Part shown: piece by piece, positions 1 through 7,373 of the stretch | Position numbering within the stretch: the stretch's first letter is position 1 | Layout: each line of letters starts with the position of its first letter | NCBI GenBank assembly: GCA_963734685.1 | Contig: CAVTIC010000001.1 | Coordinates: 1,302,001 to 1,366,000 of the forward strand | Length of the DNA stretch: 64,000 nucleotides | Reading direction: 5' to 3' | Source of the DNA: JAOUEA01 sp963734685 | GTDB lineage: Bacteria; Actinomycetota; UBA4738; HRBIN12 | Translations under genes and position numbers: made by a program | The notes under the pieces: model-generated | What the model was told of the DNA's origin: nothing | What the model saw: only the letters and a program-made list of their open reading frames with translations | Database searches by the model: none

Positions 1-13
1 GCATCATCGACCG

Positions 14-532
14 ATGCCCCGCTACCGGAAGCCGAAGGTCAACAAGGCCGGCCGGGTCAGCGCCGGGATCCTGCTGTGGCGCCGGCGGAAGGGACGCATC
101 GAGGTGCTGCTCGGTCATCCGGGAAGTCCGTACTTCGCTCACAGGGATCGCGGTGCCTGGACCGTGCTGAAGGGCGAGGTCGACCCCGGCGAGGACCTGG
201 CAGCGGTGGCTCGCCGCGAGTTCGAGGAGGAGACCGGTCACCCGATCGACGACGAGGCACCCATGATCGAGCTCGGCGAGGTCGAGCAGAACTCCGGCAA
301 GGTGGTGATCGCGTGGGCGGTCGAAGGTGACCTGGACGCCGCGACCGCCGTGAGCAACACCTTCGATGTCGAGTGGCCGCCCCGATCGGGACGGATCCGA
401 GAGTTCCCGGAGATCGATCGCGTCGACTGGTTCACGCTGAAGAAGGGGCGCGTCAAGATCAAGGCTGCGCAGGCCCCGTTCCTCGATCGGCTCGATCAGG
501 CGGTGCGGGCCGACGGAGCCGCGTCCGGCTAG
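14..532 (+). CDS. NUDIX hydrolase
   Basis: A 172-residue NUDIX-fold hydrolase that would cleave a nucleoside diphosphate linked to another moiety (Ap4A/Ap6A-like or damaged nucleotides) in the cytoplasm. The NUDIX box is complete at about residues 55-77: G, five residues, E, seven residues, then REFEEETG, giving the metal-binding glutamates. The N-terminal stretch SAGILLWRRRKGRIEVLLGHPG and the following WTVLKGEVDPGED resemble the diadenosine-polyphosphate hydrolase branch. The ATG lies 13 nt inside the window, so its promoter and RBS are not visible. Substrate cannot be assigned from sequence. Confidence 0.93.
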   Translation: MPRYRKPKVNKAGRVSAGILLWRRRKGRIEVLLGHPGSPYFAHRDRGAWTVLKGEVDPGEDLAAVARREFEEETGHPIDDEAPMIELGEVEQNSGKVVIAWAVEGDLDAATAVSNTFDVEWPPRSGRIREFPEIDRVDWFTLKKGRVKIKAAQAPFLDRLDQAVRADGAASG

Positions 533-589
533 GCGCCCTGTTCGACGAGTCGATCCCATGTCCCGAGGAACCTCATCGCGCATACGTCG

Positions 590-608
590 GTCAGTTGATG
601 AGACTGAC
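590..608. promoter_or_regulatory. Inverted repeat upstream of cupredoxin gene
   Basis: GTCAGT (590-595) and ACTGAC (603-608) form a perfect 6-bp inverted repeat with a 7-nt centre, 17 nt before the ATG at 626 and just before the GGGAGGGG ribosome site. It could be an operator or a small 5' hairpin. No partner regulator is identified. Confidence 0.3.
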
Positions 609-625
609 TCGGGAGGGGATGGCTC

Positions 626-1238
626 ATGCGCGCACGGTTCCGGAACGTGATCCTGACGGTGATCGCGAGCGCCGTCGTCGCGGCGGTCGGCATCCCGGTC
701 GGGCACCGCAGGAGCCAGCGGGGGTGGCGGATGCGGCCGGCCCGTCACCGATGCCGGCGGGACGACCGTGCGCATCCGGAACTACTGCTTCGGACCGACG
801 ATCCTGCGTGCGGTCCCAGGGGACCAGGTCACCTTCGTCAACCGGGACTCCGCCCCGCATACCGTCCTCGGCGCCAACGCCTCGTGGGGTTCGTTCCGCG
901 ATATGCGGCGCGGCGACGAGATGACGTATCGCTTCGCGCGAGCTGGTGTCTACCCGTTCGTGTGCACGTACCATCCCGGCATGGTGGGAGCCGTCGTCGT
1001 CGGAGGCGGTGCACCGATGACAACGACGGGTGGGGCCGCGCCGGTCGTCCGCGTCAGCGCTGCGGCTGCAGACGAGGCGGTCGCTGCCATCGACTCGGTG
1101 CCGGCGTCGTCGTCGACCCTCGCCGACCCGGGAGGCCAGATCGAGCCGTGGCACGTGATCGGACTCGCGGCTGCCGCGCTCGTCGCCGCGGGGCTCGTCA
1201 TGAGGAGTCGTGGCCGGCGCGAGCGTGCGGGGGTTTGA
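626..1238 (+). CDS. Membrane-anchored cupredoxin (apparent frame break)
   Basis: Plastocyanin/azurin-like type 1 copper protein. From the GTG at 768 the copper ligands are all present: His31 (APHTV), Cys66, His69 and Met72 (CTYHPGM), followed by a Thr/Ala-rich linker and a C-terminal membrane helix (VIGLAAAALVAAGLVM) with an Arg-rich tail. The expected signal peptide (MRARFRNVILTVIASAVVAAVGIPVG) is encoded just upstream from ATG 626, after a GGGAGGGG ribosome site, but in another frame; that frame must change between about 690 and 765. Readable linkers (APQEPAGVADAAGP, then VTDAGGTTVRIRN) suggest one or two small indels. Read literally, only 768-1238 translates, without a signal peptide. Likely an exported, membrane-tethered electron carrier, perhaps for the dehydrogenase that follows 9 nt later. 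Confidence 0.7.
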
Positions 1239-1246
1239 CTCGAGGC

Positions 1247-2377
1247 GTGCCCTTCGCGCGCGGTGGACTCGTGGCCGTCGCCGTGCTGGCGGCCGCGTGT
1301 TCCTCGGCTCCATCGCCGACGCCCTCGGTCGTGGATCAGAGGCGCGACGAACCGCGTCTCACCCGGATCGCGACGCTCGACGAACCCGTGGCCCTGGCGG
1401 TCCGAAGCGGCGACCCAGCCCTCTACGTCGCCGAGAAGGGCGGGCGGGCCGTCGCGATCCGCGACGGCAACGTCGATCCCGTCCCCGTGCTCGACCTGTC
1501 GAGCGAGGTGTCACACGGGGCCGAACAGGGGCTGCTGGGCATCGCCTTCTCGCCCGACGGACGGTTCATCTACGCCAACTACACCGATGTCCGTGGTGAT
1601 ACGAACCTCGTCGAGGCGGCGATGGACGATCGCACGGACGATCCATCGTCGCTTCGCCTCGTGCTGCGCGTGCCCCAGCCGTACTCGAACCACAACGGCG
1701 GCAACCTCGTGTTCGGGCCGGACGGCTATCTCTACGTGGGCCTCGGTGACGGGGGGAGTGCCGGCGATCCTCGGGGCTATGCCCAGTCCCCGTCGACCTT
1801 GCTCGGGAAGATGCTTCGCATCGATCCACGACCTTCCGGTGGCGAGCCCTACGGCATCCCGCCCGACAACCCGTTCGTGCACCGCCCGGATGCGCGCCCT
1901 GAGATCTGGGCCTATGGGCTGCGCAATCCCTGGCGCTACTCCTTCGACCGGGCGACCGGGGATCTGTGGATCGGCGACGTGGGGCAGTCCCGGTGGGAAG
2001 AGATCGACATGCAACCCGCGGCATCGGGGGGCGGGGAGAACTACGGATGGAACGCCCGGGAGGGGGCTCATCCCTACGGACCGACCGATGCGCCCCCGGG
2101 CACGGTCGACCCGGTCGCCGAGTACGATCATGCCGGCGGCGGCTGCGGCATCATCGGCGGCTACGTCTACCGCGGCGAGGAGATCCCGGCGCTCGTCGGT
2201 GCCTACGTTTACTCGGACCTGTGTCTCGGCCGCCTCGAGGCGCTGCGGCTGCGGAGCGGGCAGGTCCGACGGATCGATCTGGGCCTGAGCGTGCAGGCCG
2301 TGAGCTCCTTCGGCGAGGACGCCGATGGAGAGATCTACGTCCTGTCCCTCGCCGGCGGGGTCTATCGCTTGGGTTGA
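1247..2377 (+). CDS. PQQ-dependent sugar dehydrogenase, lipoprotein
   Basis: Soluble aldose sugar dehydrogenase (Asd/YliI, GSDH family), a six-bladed propeller oxidising sugars or aldoses with pyrroloquinoline quinone outside the membrane. The GTG at 1247 gives a lipoprotein signal: FARGGLVAVAVLAAAC with lipobox LAAAC and an SSAPSPTPS linker. Family marks in order are GLLGIAFSPDGRFIYANYT, the SNHNGGNLVFGPDGYLYVGLGDGG segment with the catalytic-site His/Asn, EIWAYGLRNPWRYSFD, DVGQSRWEEID and YDHAGGGCGIIGGYVYRG. About 376 residues, normal for the family. The frame stays open back to 626, but that upstream part belongs to the cupredoxin locus. Being 9 nt after the cupredoxin stop, the two are probably one operon. 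Confidence 0.9.
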   Translation: MPFARGGLVAVAVLAAACSSAPSPTPSVVDQRRDEPRLTRIATLDEPVALAVRSGDPALYVAEKGGRAVAIRDGNVDPVPVLDLSSEVSHGAEQGLLGIAFSPDGRFIYANYTDVRGDTNLVEAAMDDRTDDPSSLRLVLRVPQPYSNHNGGNLVFGPDGYLYVGLGDGGSAGDPRGYAQSPSTLLGKMLRIDPRPSGGEPYGIPPDNPFVHRPDARPEIWAYGLRNPWRYSFDRATGDLWIGDVGQSRWEEIDMQPAASGGGENYGWNAREGAHPYGPTDAPPGTVDPVAEYDHAGGGCGIIGGYVYRGEEIPALVGAYVYSDLCLGRLEALRLRSGQVRRIDLGLSVQAVSSFGEDADGEIYVLSLAGGVYRLG

Positions 2378-2453
2378 TCCACGCTTGACCTCGGTTCGTG
2401 CGCTGCGTTACACCGCGAAGACCGACGAGGCTGCTCACGAGGAGGTCTCGGGC

Positions 2454-3770
2454 ATGCCGGACGTCTTGCTCATCGTCACCGACGACCAACGTGTGCACAC
2501 CGTCGACTGGATGGACACGGTTCGGCGACGGATCGTCGGTCGCGGCAGTCGGTATACCAACGGCATGGTCCCGACGGCGGTGTGCTGTCCCTCGCGGGCA
2601 TCGATGCTGACCGGCCTGTTCGCCCATTCGACCGGCGTGTGGTCGAACGGACGAAGCGCCGGCATCCCCGATACGGGAGGGTGGTCCGCCTTCAACGCGG
2701 CGGGCATGGAGGATCGGGCGGTGTCCGTCCGGCTCCGGCAAGCCGGGTATCGGACCGTGTTCGTGGGGAAGTACCTCAACGGCTACGACGAAGCGCCCGA
2801 AGGCTACGTACCGCCGGGGTGGAGCCGCTGGCACGCCTTCACGTCGCGCAACGGCGCCTACTTCGACTACGAGTTGCGCCACACCGATGGGTCGATGACC
2901 CAACACGGGCACGAGGAGCGTGACTACTCGACGGACGTGTTGGCCGGGTTCGCGGCACGGGAGATCCGCAACGCCGGAGCCAACGAGCCGCTCTTCGTGA
3001 TGTTCGCTCCGTTCGGTGTGCACGGGCCGGCAACCCCCGCCCCGCGACATGCCGGGAGCGCGACGGTCGGGCCCTACCTCGCGCCGCATGTGAACGAGGC
3101 CGACGTGACGGACAAGCCCCCGTGGATCGCGGAGCTGCCGACCACCTCGATCGACGGGATCACCGAGCAACGTCGGAGCGTGCAGGAGACGCTCCGGTCG
3201 GTCGACGAGGCTGTCGCGATCCTGCTCGACGAGTTCGAGACCCACCGGAACCTGCGGGACACGCTCGTGATCTTCACGAGCGACAACGGGCATCTCTGGG
3301 GCGAGCACCGCCTGCGTGGCAAGTACATGCCGTACAGCGGCACGTCCCGGGTTCCGCTCGCGATGCGGTGGGACGAGCAGATCGAGGCGGGCACCCAGGA
3401 TCGTCGCCTTGCCCTGAACCTCGACATCTCCGCGACGATCGCGGACGTGGCCGGGATCGCGGTTCCCGGCATCGAGGGGACCTCACTCCTCGGGTCGGTC
3501 CCGCGTGCAGGCTTCGTGGTCGAGGCCGCCGGCACGGACGGCAGCGACGGCAACGGCCAGAAGGTGGCGAGGCCCGGCTACTGCGGGTATCGCACGCCCG
3601 GGTTCCTCTATGTTCGGTACTCGGGCGGGATCGAGGAGCTGTACGACTACCGCACCGACCCATGGGAGCTGACGAACGTCGCCGGCGACGACCGCTACGC
3701 GGACCAGCGTGCCTGGATGCGCGAACGAACCGACGAGGAGTGCCAGCCGCGTCCCCCGGACTACGAGTGA
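2454..3770 (+). CDS. Sulfatase (alkaline phosphatase superfamily)
   Basis: Type I sulfatase hydrolysing sulfate esters, closest in appearance to arylsulfatase/N-acetylglucosamine-6-sulfatase proteins. The start ATG at 2454 follows a GAGGAGG ribosome site 8 nt upstream and begins MPDVLLIVTDDQR, placing metal-binding Asp10 and Asp11 at the usual place. The formylglycine motif C-x-P-S-R is at residues 44-48 (CCPSRASMLTG), so Cys44 is the residue to be matured. Later marks are LFVMFAPFGVHGP, FTSDNGHLWGEHRLRGKYMPY (metal-binding DN and active-site Lys/His) and a C-terminal strand with LYDYRTDPWELTN. About 438 residues. No signal peptide is evident, which is unusual for a catabolic sulfatase; substrate unknown. 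Confidence 0.9.
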   Translation: MPDVLLIVTDDQRVHTVDWMDTVRRRIVGRGSRYTNGMVPTAVCCPSRASMLTGLFAHSTGVWSNGRSAGIPDTGGWSAFNAAGMEDRAVSVRLRQAGYRTVFVGKYLNGYDEAPEGYVPPGWSRWHAFTSRNGAYFDYELRHTDGSMTQHGHEERDYSTDVLAGFAAREIRNAGANEPLFVMFAPFGVHGPATPAPRHAGSATVGPYLAPHVNEADVTDKPPWIAELPTTSIDGITEQRRSVQETLRSVDEAVAILLDEFETHRNLRDTLVIFTSDNGHLWGEHRLRGKYMPYSGTSRVPLAMRWDEQIEAGTQDRRLALNLDISATIADVAGIAVPGIEGTSLLGSVPRAGFVVEAAGTDGSDGNGQKVARPGYCGYRTPGFLYVRYSGGIEELYDYRTDPWELTNVAGDDRYADQRAWMRERTDEECQPRPPDYE

Positions 3771-3777
3771 CCATCGG

Positions 3778-3843
3778 CCTCATGGGGGAGTGGGAATGAC
3801 GACGTCTGGCCGACTGCGGTCGAGCCTGCCGCGGGCCTACGGT
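3778..3843 (+). repeat. Conserved element copy A, upstream of patatin gene
   Basis: This 66-bp stretch matches 9618-9684 nearly throughout. Shared blocks are CCTC, TGGGGGA, GGGA, AAT, ACGACGT, TGGCCGACTG, CGCGGG and CCTACGGT, with small indels between them. It ends in a -10-like TACGGT (3838-3843). It precedes the patatin gene as copy B precedes the SLATT gene, so it is read as a duplicated promoter or operator region. No clear -35 is seen in this copy. Confidence 0.6.
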
Positions 3844-3846
3844 TGA

Positions 3847-3925
3847 GCCGCCACCGGCAGCGGCCACCGAGAGCGGCCACCGAGAGCGGCCACCGGAGCG
3901 GCCACCGAGAGCGGAGGGAGCGGCC
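3847..3925 (+). repeat. Short tandem repeat in patatin leader
   Basis: Five consecutive copies of a 12-13-nt unit GCGGCCACCGAGA (with CGGCA and CGGA variants), starting at 3847, 3860, 3873, 3886 and 3898, are followed by GCGGAGGGA and GCGGCC, which runs into the ATG at 3926. The last unit has become the ribosome site (GGAGGG, 3913-3918). Such an array in a leader can vary in copy number; each 13-bp step would move promoter to start spacing but leave the reading frame untouched. Confidence 0.8.
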
Positions 3926-4948
3926 ATGGACGCCGATCTGGTGCTCGAAGGCGGAGGCGTGAAGGGCATCGGGCTGGTGGGTGCCCATTCGGCGCTCACG
4001 GAGGCCGGCTACACGTTCCATCGGATCGCGGGGACGTCCGCCGGCGCCATCGTGGGCGCCCTGATCGCGGCCGGCATGGAGCCCGAGGAGCTCAAGACCG
4101 TGATGCGGACCGTCGACTACGGACGGTTCCAGGACGAGGGCTTCATCGATCATCTCGGGTTGGTGGGCAAGGGGGTCTCGGTCCTCTTCGAGAAGGGGAT
4201 CTACGAAGGTCACTACCTGGTCGAGTGGTTGGACGGGCTCCTCACCACGCTCGGCAAGCGCACGTTCGGGGATCTCCGCATCGACGATCCGAACTCGTCG
4301 CTCCCGCCGGAGAAGGCATACAAGCTCGTCGTGATGACGTCGGATGTCACCAGGGGTGAGCTGGTGCGCCTGCCGTGGGACTACCCCGACTACGGTCTGA
4401 AGGCCGACGACCAGCTGGTGGCCGACGCGGTTCGAGCCTCGATGTCGATCCCGTTCTTCTACGAGCCGCTCCGGTTCACCGGTCGCGACGACGCCGGCAA
4501 GCAGGTGCAGTCCTACATGGTGGACGGCGGGATGCTCTCGAACTTCCCGATCGAGGTGTTCGACCGCACCGACGGGAAGCCGCCGCGCTGGCCCACGTTC
4601 GGGATCAAGCTCTCGGCGAAGCCGGCGTCGACGGTGCTCCAGCGGTTCGACGTGAAAGGGACCTTCGGCCTGGCGCGGGCCATGGTGGGCACCATGACGA
4701 ACTTCCACGACCAGATGCACATCGACGACCCCTCGGTCCTCGCACGGACGATGTTCGTCGACACCGGTCGCGTGAAGGCGACCGACTTCGACATCGACGA
4801 GCCCACCCAAGACCTGTTGTTCACGCACGGGCGGCGCGGCGCGCGGAAGTTCCTGACGGGCTGGGACTTCGACCGGTACGTCGAGGACTTCCGCAGCGGG
4901 GGCACGATCGACCTCACGACCGATGTGACACAGGTCGACGCCGGCTGA
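3926..4948 (+). CDS. Patatin-like phospholipase
   Basis: Patatin-family acyl hydrolase of 340 residues, acting on membrane phospholipids or lipid esters through a Ser-Asp dyad. The oxyanion-hole glycines are GGGVKG (residues 9-14), the nucleophile elbow is GTSAG with Ser38, and the dyad Asp is D200 in DGGMLSNFP. The protein has no signal peptide. A GGAGGG site 7 nt before the ATG supports the start. Patatin domains occur in housekeeping lipases and as phospholipase effectors in CBASS-type defence (CapV); there is no cyclase/nucleotidyltransferase partner here, so no defence role can be claimed from the gene alone. It lies downstream of a promoter-region element shared with the SLATT gene at 9712. 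Confidence 0.92.
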   Translation: MDADLVLEGGGVKGIGLVGAHSALTEAGYTFHRIAGTSAGAIVGALIAAGMEPEELKTVMRTVDYGRFQDEGFIDHLGLVGKGVSVLFEKGIYEGHYLVEWLDGLLTTLGKRTFGDLRIDDPNSSLPPEKAYKLVVMTSDVTRGELVRLPWDYPDYGLKADDQLVADAVRASMSIPFFYEPLRFTGRDDAGKQVQSYMVDGGMLSNFPIEVFDRTDGKPPRWPTFGIKLSAKPASTVLQRFDVKGTFGLARAMVGTMTNFHDQMHIDDPSVLARTMFVDTGRVKATDFDIDEPTQDLLFTHGRRGARKFLTGWDFDRYVEDFRSGGTIDLTTDVTQVDAG

Positions 4949-4950
4949 GC

Positions 4951-4966
4951 CGCGCGACTACGCGCG
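4951..4966. terminator. Hairpin between convergent genes
   Basis: CGCGCG, loop ACTA, CGCGCG: a perfect 6-bp stem with a tetraloop between the patatin stop and the end of the convergent EEP gene, whose stop codon (4958-4960) is in the loop. No U-run follows on either side, so termination strength is uncertain. Confidence 0.45.
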
Positions 4967-5935
4967 CACCGAGAACTCCACCCACAGCGGGTAGTGATCG
5001 GAGATGCGCCACGAGAGCTCGGTCTTCGTCAGCCCACCCTGCAGGGTCGGGAGGAAGTCGAAGCTGCCGGACCTCTCGAAGGCGAGGTTCAGGATCGGCC
5101 CTTCCGCCGGATCCGTGAACCAGGCGATCTGGTCGTAGAAGTGTTGGGCGCCCGGGTCGTCGAAGATGGTGCGTGGCACCGCATCGAGCCCCGGAGCGGG
5201 CACGAGACCGGTGGACGTGAACGCGGCGAGGAGGGGGTCGCCCTCACGCCCGTCGATGTTGAAGTCACCGAGCGCGATCAGGTTCTGCCCCCACTCGGCG
5301 GTGTCCTCGGCCCAGTCCGCGAGCCACGTCGCGATGGCCGTGAGCTCGTCCTCCCGCTCCGCCGCGTCGGTTCCCCAGAGCACGTGCAGCGTCACGAGGA
5401 TGAAGGTCTTCGCCGCGGAGATGAAGCTCACCGCATACGGGCTCCTCGCGAACTGACGCTTGAACGTGTCCTGTGAGATCCCGGCGGTGGCCGGGGTGTC
5501 GGGGAGCACGAGCTCGGCCGCCAGCCCGGACGGCTTCACCCGGCGTGCGTCGAAGAGGAAGGCGAGGCGCTCGCCGTTGCCTCCGACCTGGATGTTGACG
5601 TCGGTGAGGATGAATCCCCAGGAGGGACCGAGCGCCTTCATCGTGTACCGGAGGGCGCGGAGGTTGCTCCGGGCTTCCTGCACGGCGACGACGTCGAAGC
5701 GCGACAGGATCTCGGTGATGTACCGCACGTCCGCGAGGTTCCGCTTGGGCGAGTCTGCCTCGGCGCTCTCCCACTTCTCGGTCAGGTCCCCGAACGCCCG
5801 GAGGTTCCAGGTCCCGATGAGGAGGTTACGGTCGAGCTGCTTCGCAGGGACGACGGGATCGAGGGCTTCCGCGAGCTGGCTCTGGAGCGCGACCACATCG
5901 GGCGGCGCATCGAGGATCGTCAGCTCGTCAGACAC
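4958..5935 (-). CDS. Endonuclease/exonuclease/phosphatase family protein
   Basis: A 325-residue EEP-fold metal-dependent phosphodiesterase, the fold of DNase I, exonuclease III and sphingomyelinases. Motifs in order are GTWNLR (Asn44), FDVVAVQEAR (Glu87), LHVLWG (His184), LGDFNID (Asp224, Asn226) and WRISDHYPLWVEF (Asp313, His314). It starts at a GTG and has no signal peptide. EEP proteins cut DNA, RNA, phosphoinositides or nucleotides and the substrate is not predictable from these motifs. The next gene on the same strand (NlpC/P60-like) ends 22 nt upstream of this GTG, so the two are probably co-transcribed from the six-box operator at 6691-6752. Confidence 0.88.
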   Translation of the reverse strand: MSDELTILDAPPDVVALQSQLAEALDPVVPAKQLDRNLLIGTWNLRAFGDLTEKWESAEADSPKRNLADVRYITEILSRFDVVAVQEARSNLRALRYTMKALGPSWGFILTDVNIQVGGNGERLAFLFDARRVKPSGLAAELVLPDTPATAGISQDTFKRQFARSPYAVSFISAAKTFILVTLHVLWGTDAAEREDELTAIATWLADWAEDTAEWGQNLIALGDFNIDGREGDPLLAAFTSTGLVPAPGLDAVPRTIFDDPGAQHFYDQIAWFTDPAEGPILNLAFERSGSFDFLPTLQGGLTKTELSWRISDHYPLWVEFSVRA

Positions 5936-5957
5936 GGGTCGCCGGGTCGCGGCCGGT

Positions 5958-6650
5958 TCACGTCGGGGTGAACTCCTTCTTCAGGCGGCCGTACCGAAGC
6001 ACCCGGCTCGCGTCGTCATCGCCGAAGGCGTAGAAGCCCACGCCGTCGGTGCTGCCTCGCGAGCCCAGCGTCTGTCCGGGCTTCACGAAGAGCTCGACGT
6101 GATCGGCCTCACCAGGCGGGAGCCGCCCGTAGTTGAGGAACACGAAGTCGCCGGATCGAAGCCTTCCCGGGTCCTGGAACGTCCAGATCCGCGGATCCCG
6201 CATCTGGGAATCCGCCTTGTGCACCAAGGTGACCCCGTAGACATCCTGCACCGCCTTCATCGTCAACCCCGAACAGTCCGAATCACCCGGGGGGCCGGAG
6301 GCGCCGAGCAGGTACGGGGACTTGCCGACGAAGGCTCTCGCGAACGTGACGAGCGGGGACTCAGCTGCCGCATCCTCGACCTCCCACTTCCGCAGCGCGA
6401 ACGAGGGCTGCCCCGTGTCCGAGCCCATGACGACCAGCTTCTCCCGGACCTTGAGTTTCGGCGCACGCTTCCCGACCCGCGCCAGGATCTCTTCCTTGGA
6501 GAACGTCCTCGTCTCGCCTCGGAACCGGTACGGGCCCACGATCTTGTCGAGCTTCGCCCGGAGGATGACGAGCGCCTCGTCCACGGATCCACGTCCCGGA
6601 CCGTGGAACCCTTCGCCGAACTTCGTGACCTGATAGAGGACGTCATCCAT
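5958..6650 (-). CDS. NlpC/P60-like cysteine peptidase domain protein
   Basis: A 230-residue protein with a C-terminal NlpC/P60 (CHAP-superfamily) domain. The nucleophile segment is DSDCSGLTMKAVQDVYGVTLVHKADSQM (Cys126), GDFVFLNYGRLPPGEADHVELFV supplies the His (about His184), then GFYAFG. Classical members cut cell-wall peptides, but this one has no signal peptide or membrane segment, so its target is probably cytoplasmic or it is a bypass-exported enzyme. The first 95 residues are not recognised and carry an RGETRTFSKEEILARVG stretch. ATG 6650 is chosen over an in-frame codon at 6677. The left boxes of the first SARP-type operator begin about 40 bp upstream, so it is likely regulated with the peptidase gene at 8439. 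Confidence 0.8.
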   Translation of the reverse strand: MDDVLYQVTKFGEGFHGPGRGSVDEALVILRAKLDKIVGPYRFRGETRTFSKEEILARVGKRAPKLKVREKLVVMGSDTGQPSFALRKWEVEDAAAESPLVTFARAFVGKSPYLLGASGPPGDSDCSGLTMKAVQDVYGVTLVHKADSQMRDPRIWTFQDPGRLRSGDFVFLNYGRLPPGEADHVELFVKPGQTLGSRGSTDGVGFYAFGDDDASRVLRYGRLKKEFTPT

Positions 6651-6690
6651 CTGGCAGCACCCTGACCCCCCGCGCATCCTCGTGCCGGTC

Positions 6691-6752
6691 CGTCAACCCG
6701 CCGTCACGGCGTCGTCACCGTGACGGCGAGGTGACGGCGGTGTGATGCGCCG
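6691..6752. promoter_or_regulatory. Six-box 11-bp-phased operator, copy 1
   Basis: Three boxes beginning CGTCA at 6691, 6702 and 6713, then three inverted boxes beginning GTGA(C/T) at 6720, 6731 and 6742. Within each arm the start-to-start distance is exactly 11 bp, one helical turn. The two inner boxes form CGTCAC-C-GTGACG, a near-perfect palindrome. Direct heptamers on an 11-bp pitch are the known binding pattern of SARP/AfsR winged-helix regulators, and a SARP gene lies 600 bp away. It sits between the NlpC/P60-like gene (-) and the truncated 2TM gene (+), about 40-55 bp from each start. Confidence 0.75.
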
Positions 6753-6806
6753 TGCCGTATCTACGACCAGAACATCAGGTACCAGGTCGAGATCGTCCGA
6801 GGGCTG

Positions 6807-7373
6807 ATGGCCGTGAGGCTCTGCGTCAGCCCGATCGACGTGGACCCGGGTGAGTACACGGGCCACGTGTACCTCGTCGACGAGCGGTTCGAGCCCGTCG
6901 ACATCCCGGTGACCGTGACGATCCAGTACAACGGCTGGCACGTGATCGTCATGGTGCTCTGGGTCGCGTTCGTGGCTGCGGTGGTCTTCAAGTGGATCGG
7001 AGCACAACGAGCGGTCAACGTGGAGATCCAGGCTCGTCGCATCCCGCGCGATCTTCGGATCTGGGCGGGTAAGCGGTTCCTCGGCCTCGCCGCCGGCGCG
7101 GTCGCGGTCGCGGCGATCTTCTGGTCACAGTATTGGAGCGTCCACGAGTGGGGTTCCTCGCCTCGCCAGCTCTTCGCGCTCATGGGCGCGGCGTTCGCGG
7201 CGACGGTCACCACCGTCTCGGCGGAGGAGGTCGCCAAACCCACGGCGCAGACGGGACTGCCACGGGAGTTGGACCCAGAGCGGCAGCGGAGGAGGGGTTC
7301 GTCCGGGGACCGTGAGCCGACCGGGTCGGAGGAGGCCGGCCGGGGACGCGCCGTCAACCGAACGCGGTCATGA
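6807..7373 (+). CDS. Membrane protein, 5'-truncated
   Basis: An unrecognised 188-residue protein: an extracytoplasmic beta-rich segment (GEYTGHVYLVDERFEPVDIPVTVTIQY), a membrane helix (VIVMVLWVAFVAAVVFKWI), a basic loop, a second helix pair (FLGLAAGAVAVAAIFW and LFALMGAAFAATVTTV), and a polar tail. The frame is open upstream of the ATG and reads convincingly as protein (IYDQNIRYQVEIVRGL) back to about 6760, but there is no start codon before the stop at 6732. The beginning of the gene therefore seems lost, with operator copy 1 where the missing 5' part would be. Either a short product starts at 6807 or this is a remnant. Its 3' end overlaps the convergent SARP gene by 20 bp. Confidence 0.55.
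   Translation: MAVRLCVSPIDVDPGEYTGHVYLVDERFEPVDIPVTVTIQYNGWHVIVMVLWVAFVAAVVFKWIGAQRAVNVEIQARRIPRDLRIWAGKRFLGLAAGAVAVAAIFWSQYWSVHEWGSSPRQLFALMGAAFAATVTTVSAEEVAKPTAQTGLPRELDPERQRRRGSSGDREPTGSEEAGRGRAVNRTRS

Noticed and set aside
626..2377. One continuous 583-codon frame spanning cupredoxin signal peptide and sugar dehydrogenase
   Set aside because: The middle (about 705-1245) is Arg-rich and overlaps the cupredoxin domain in another frame. The frame is open only because stops are rare in this GC-rich DNA.
3926..4948. Patatin gene as a CBASS effector
   Set aside because: No CD-NTase, ubiquitin-like transferase or HORMA/TRIP13 gene is adjacent, so the CapV assignment cannot be supported.
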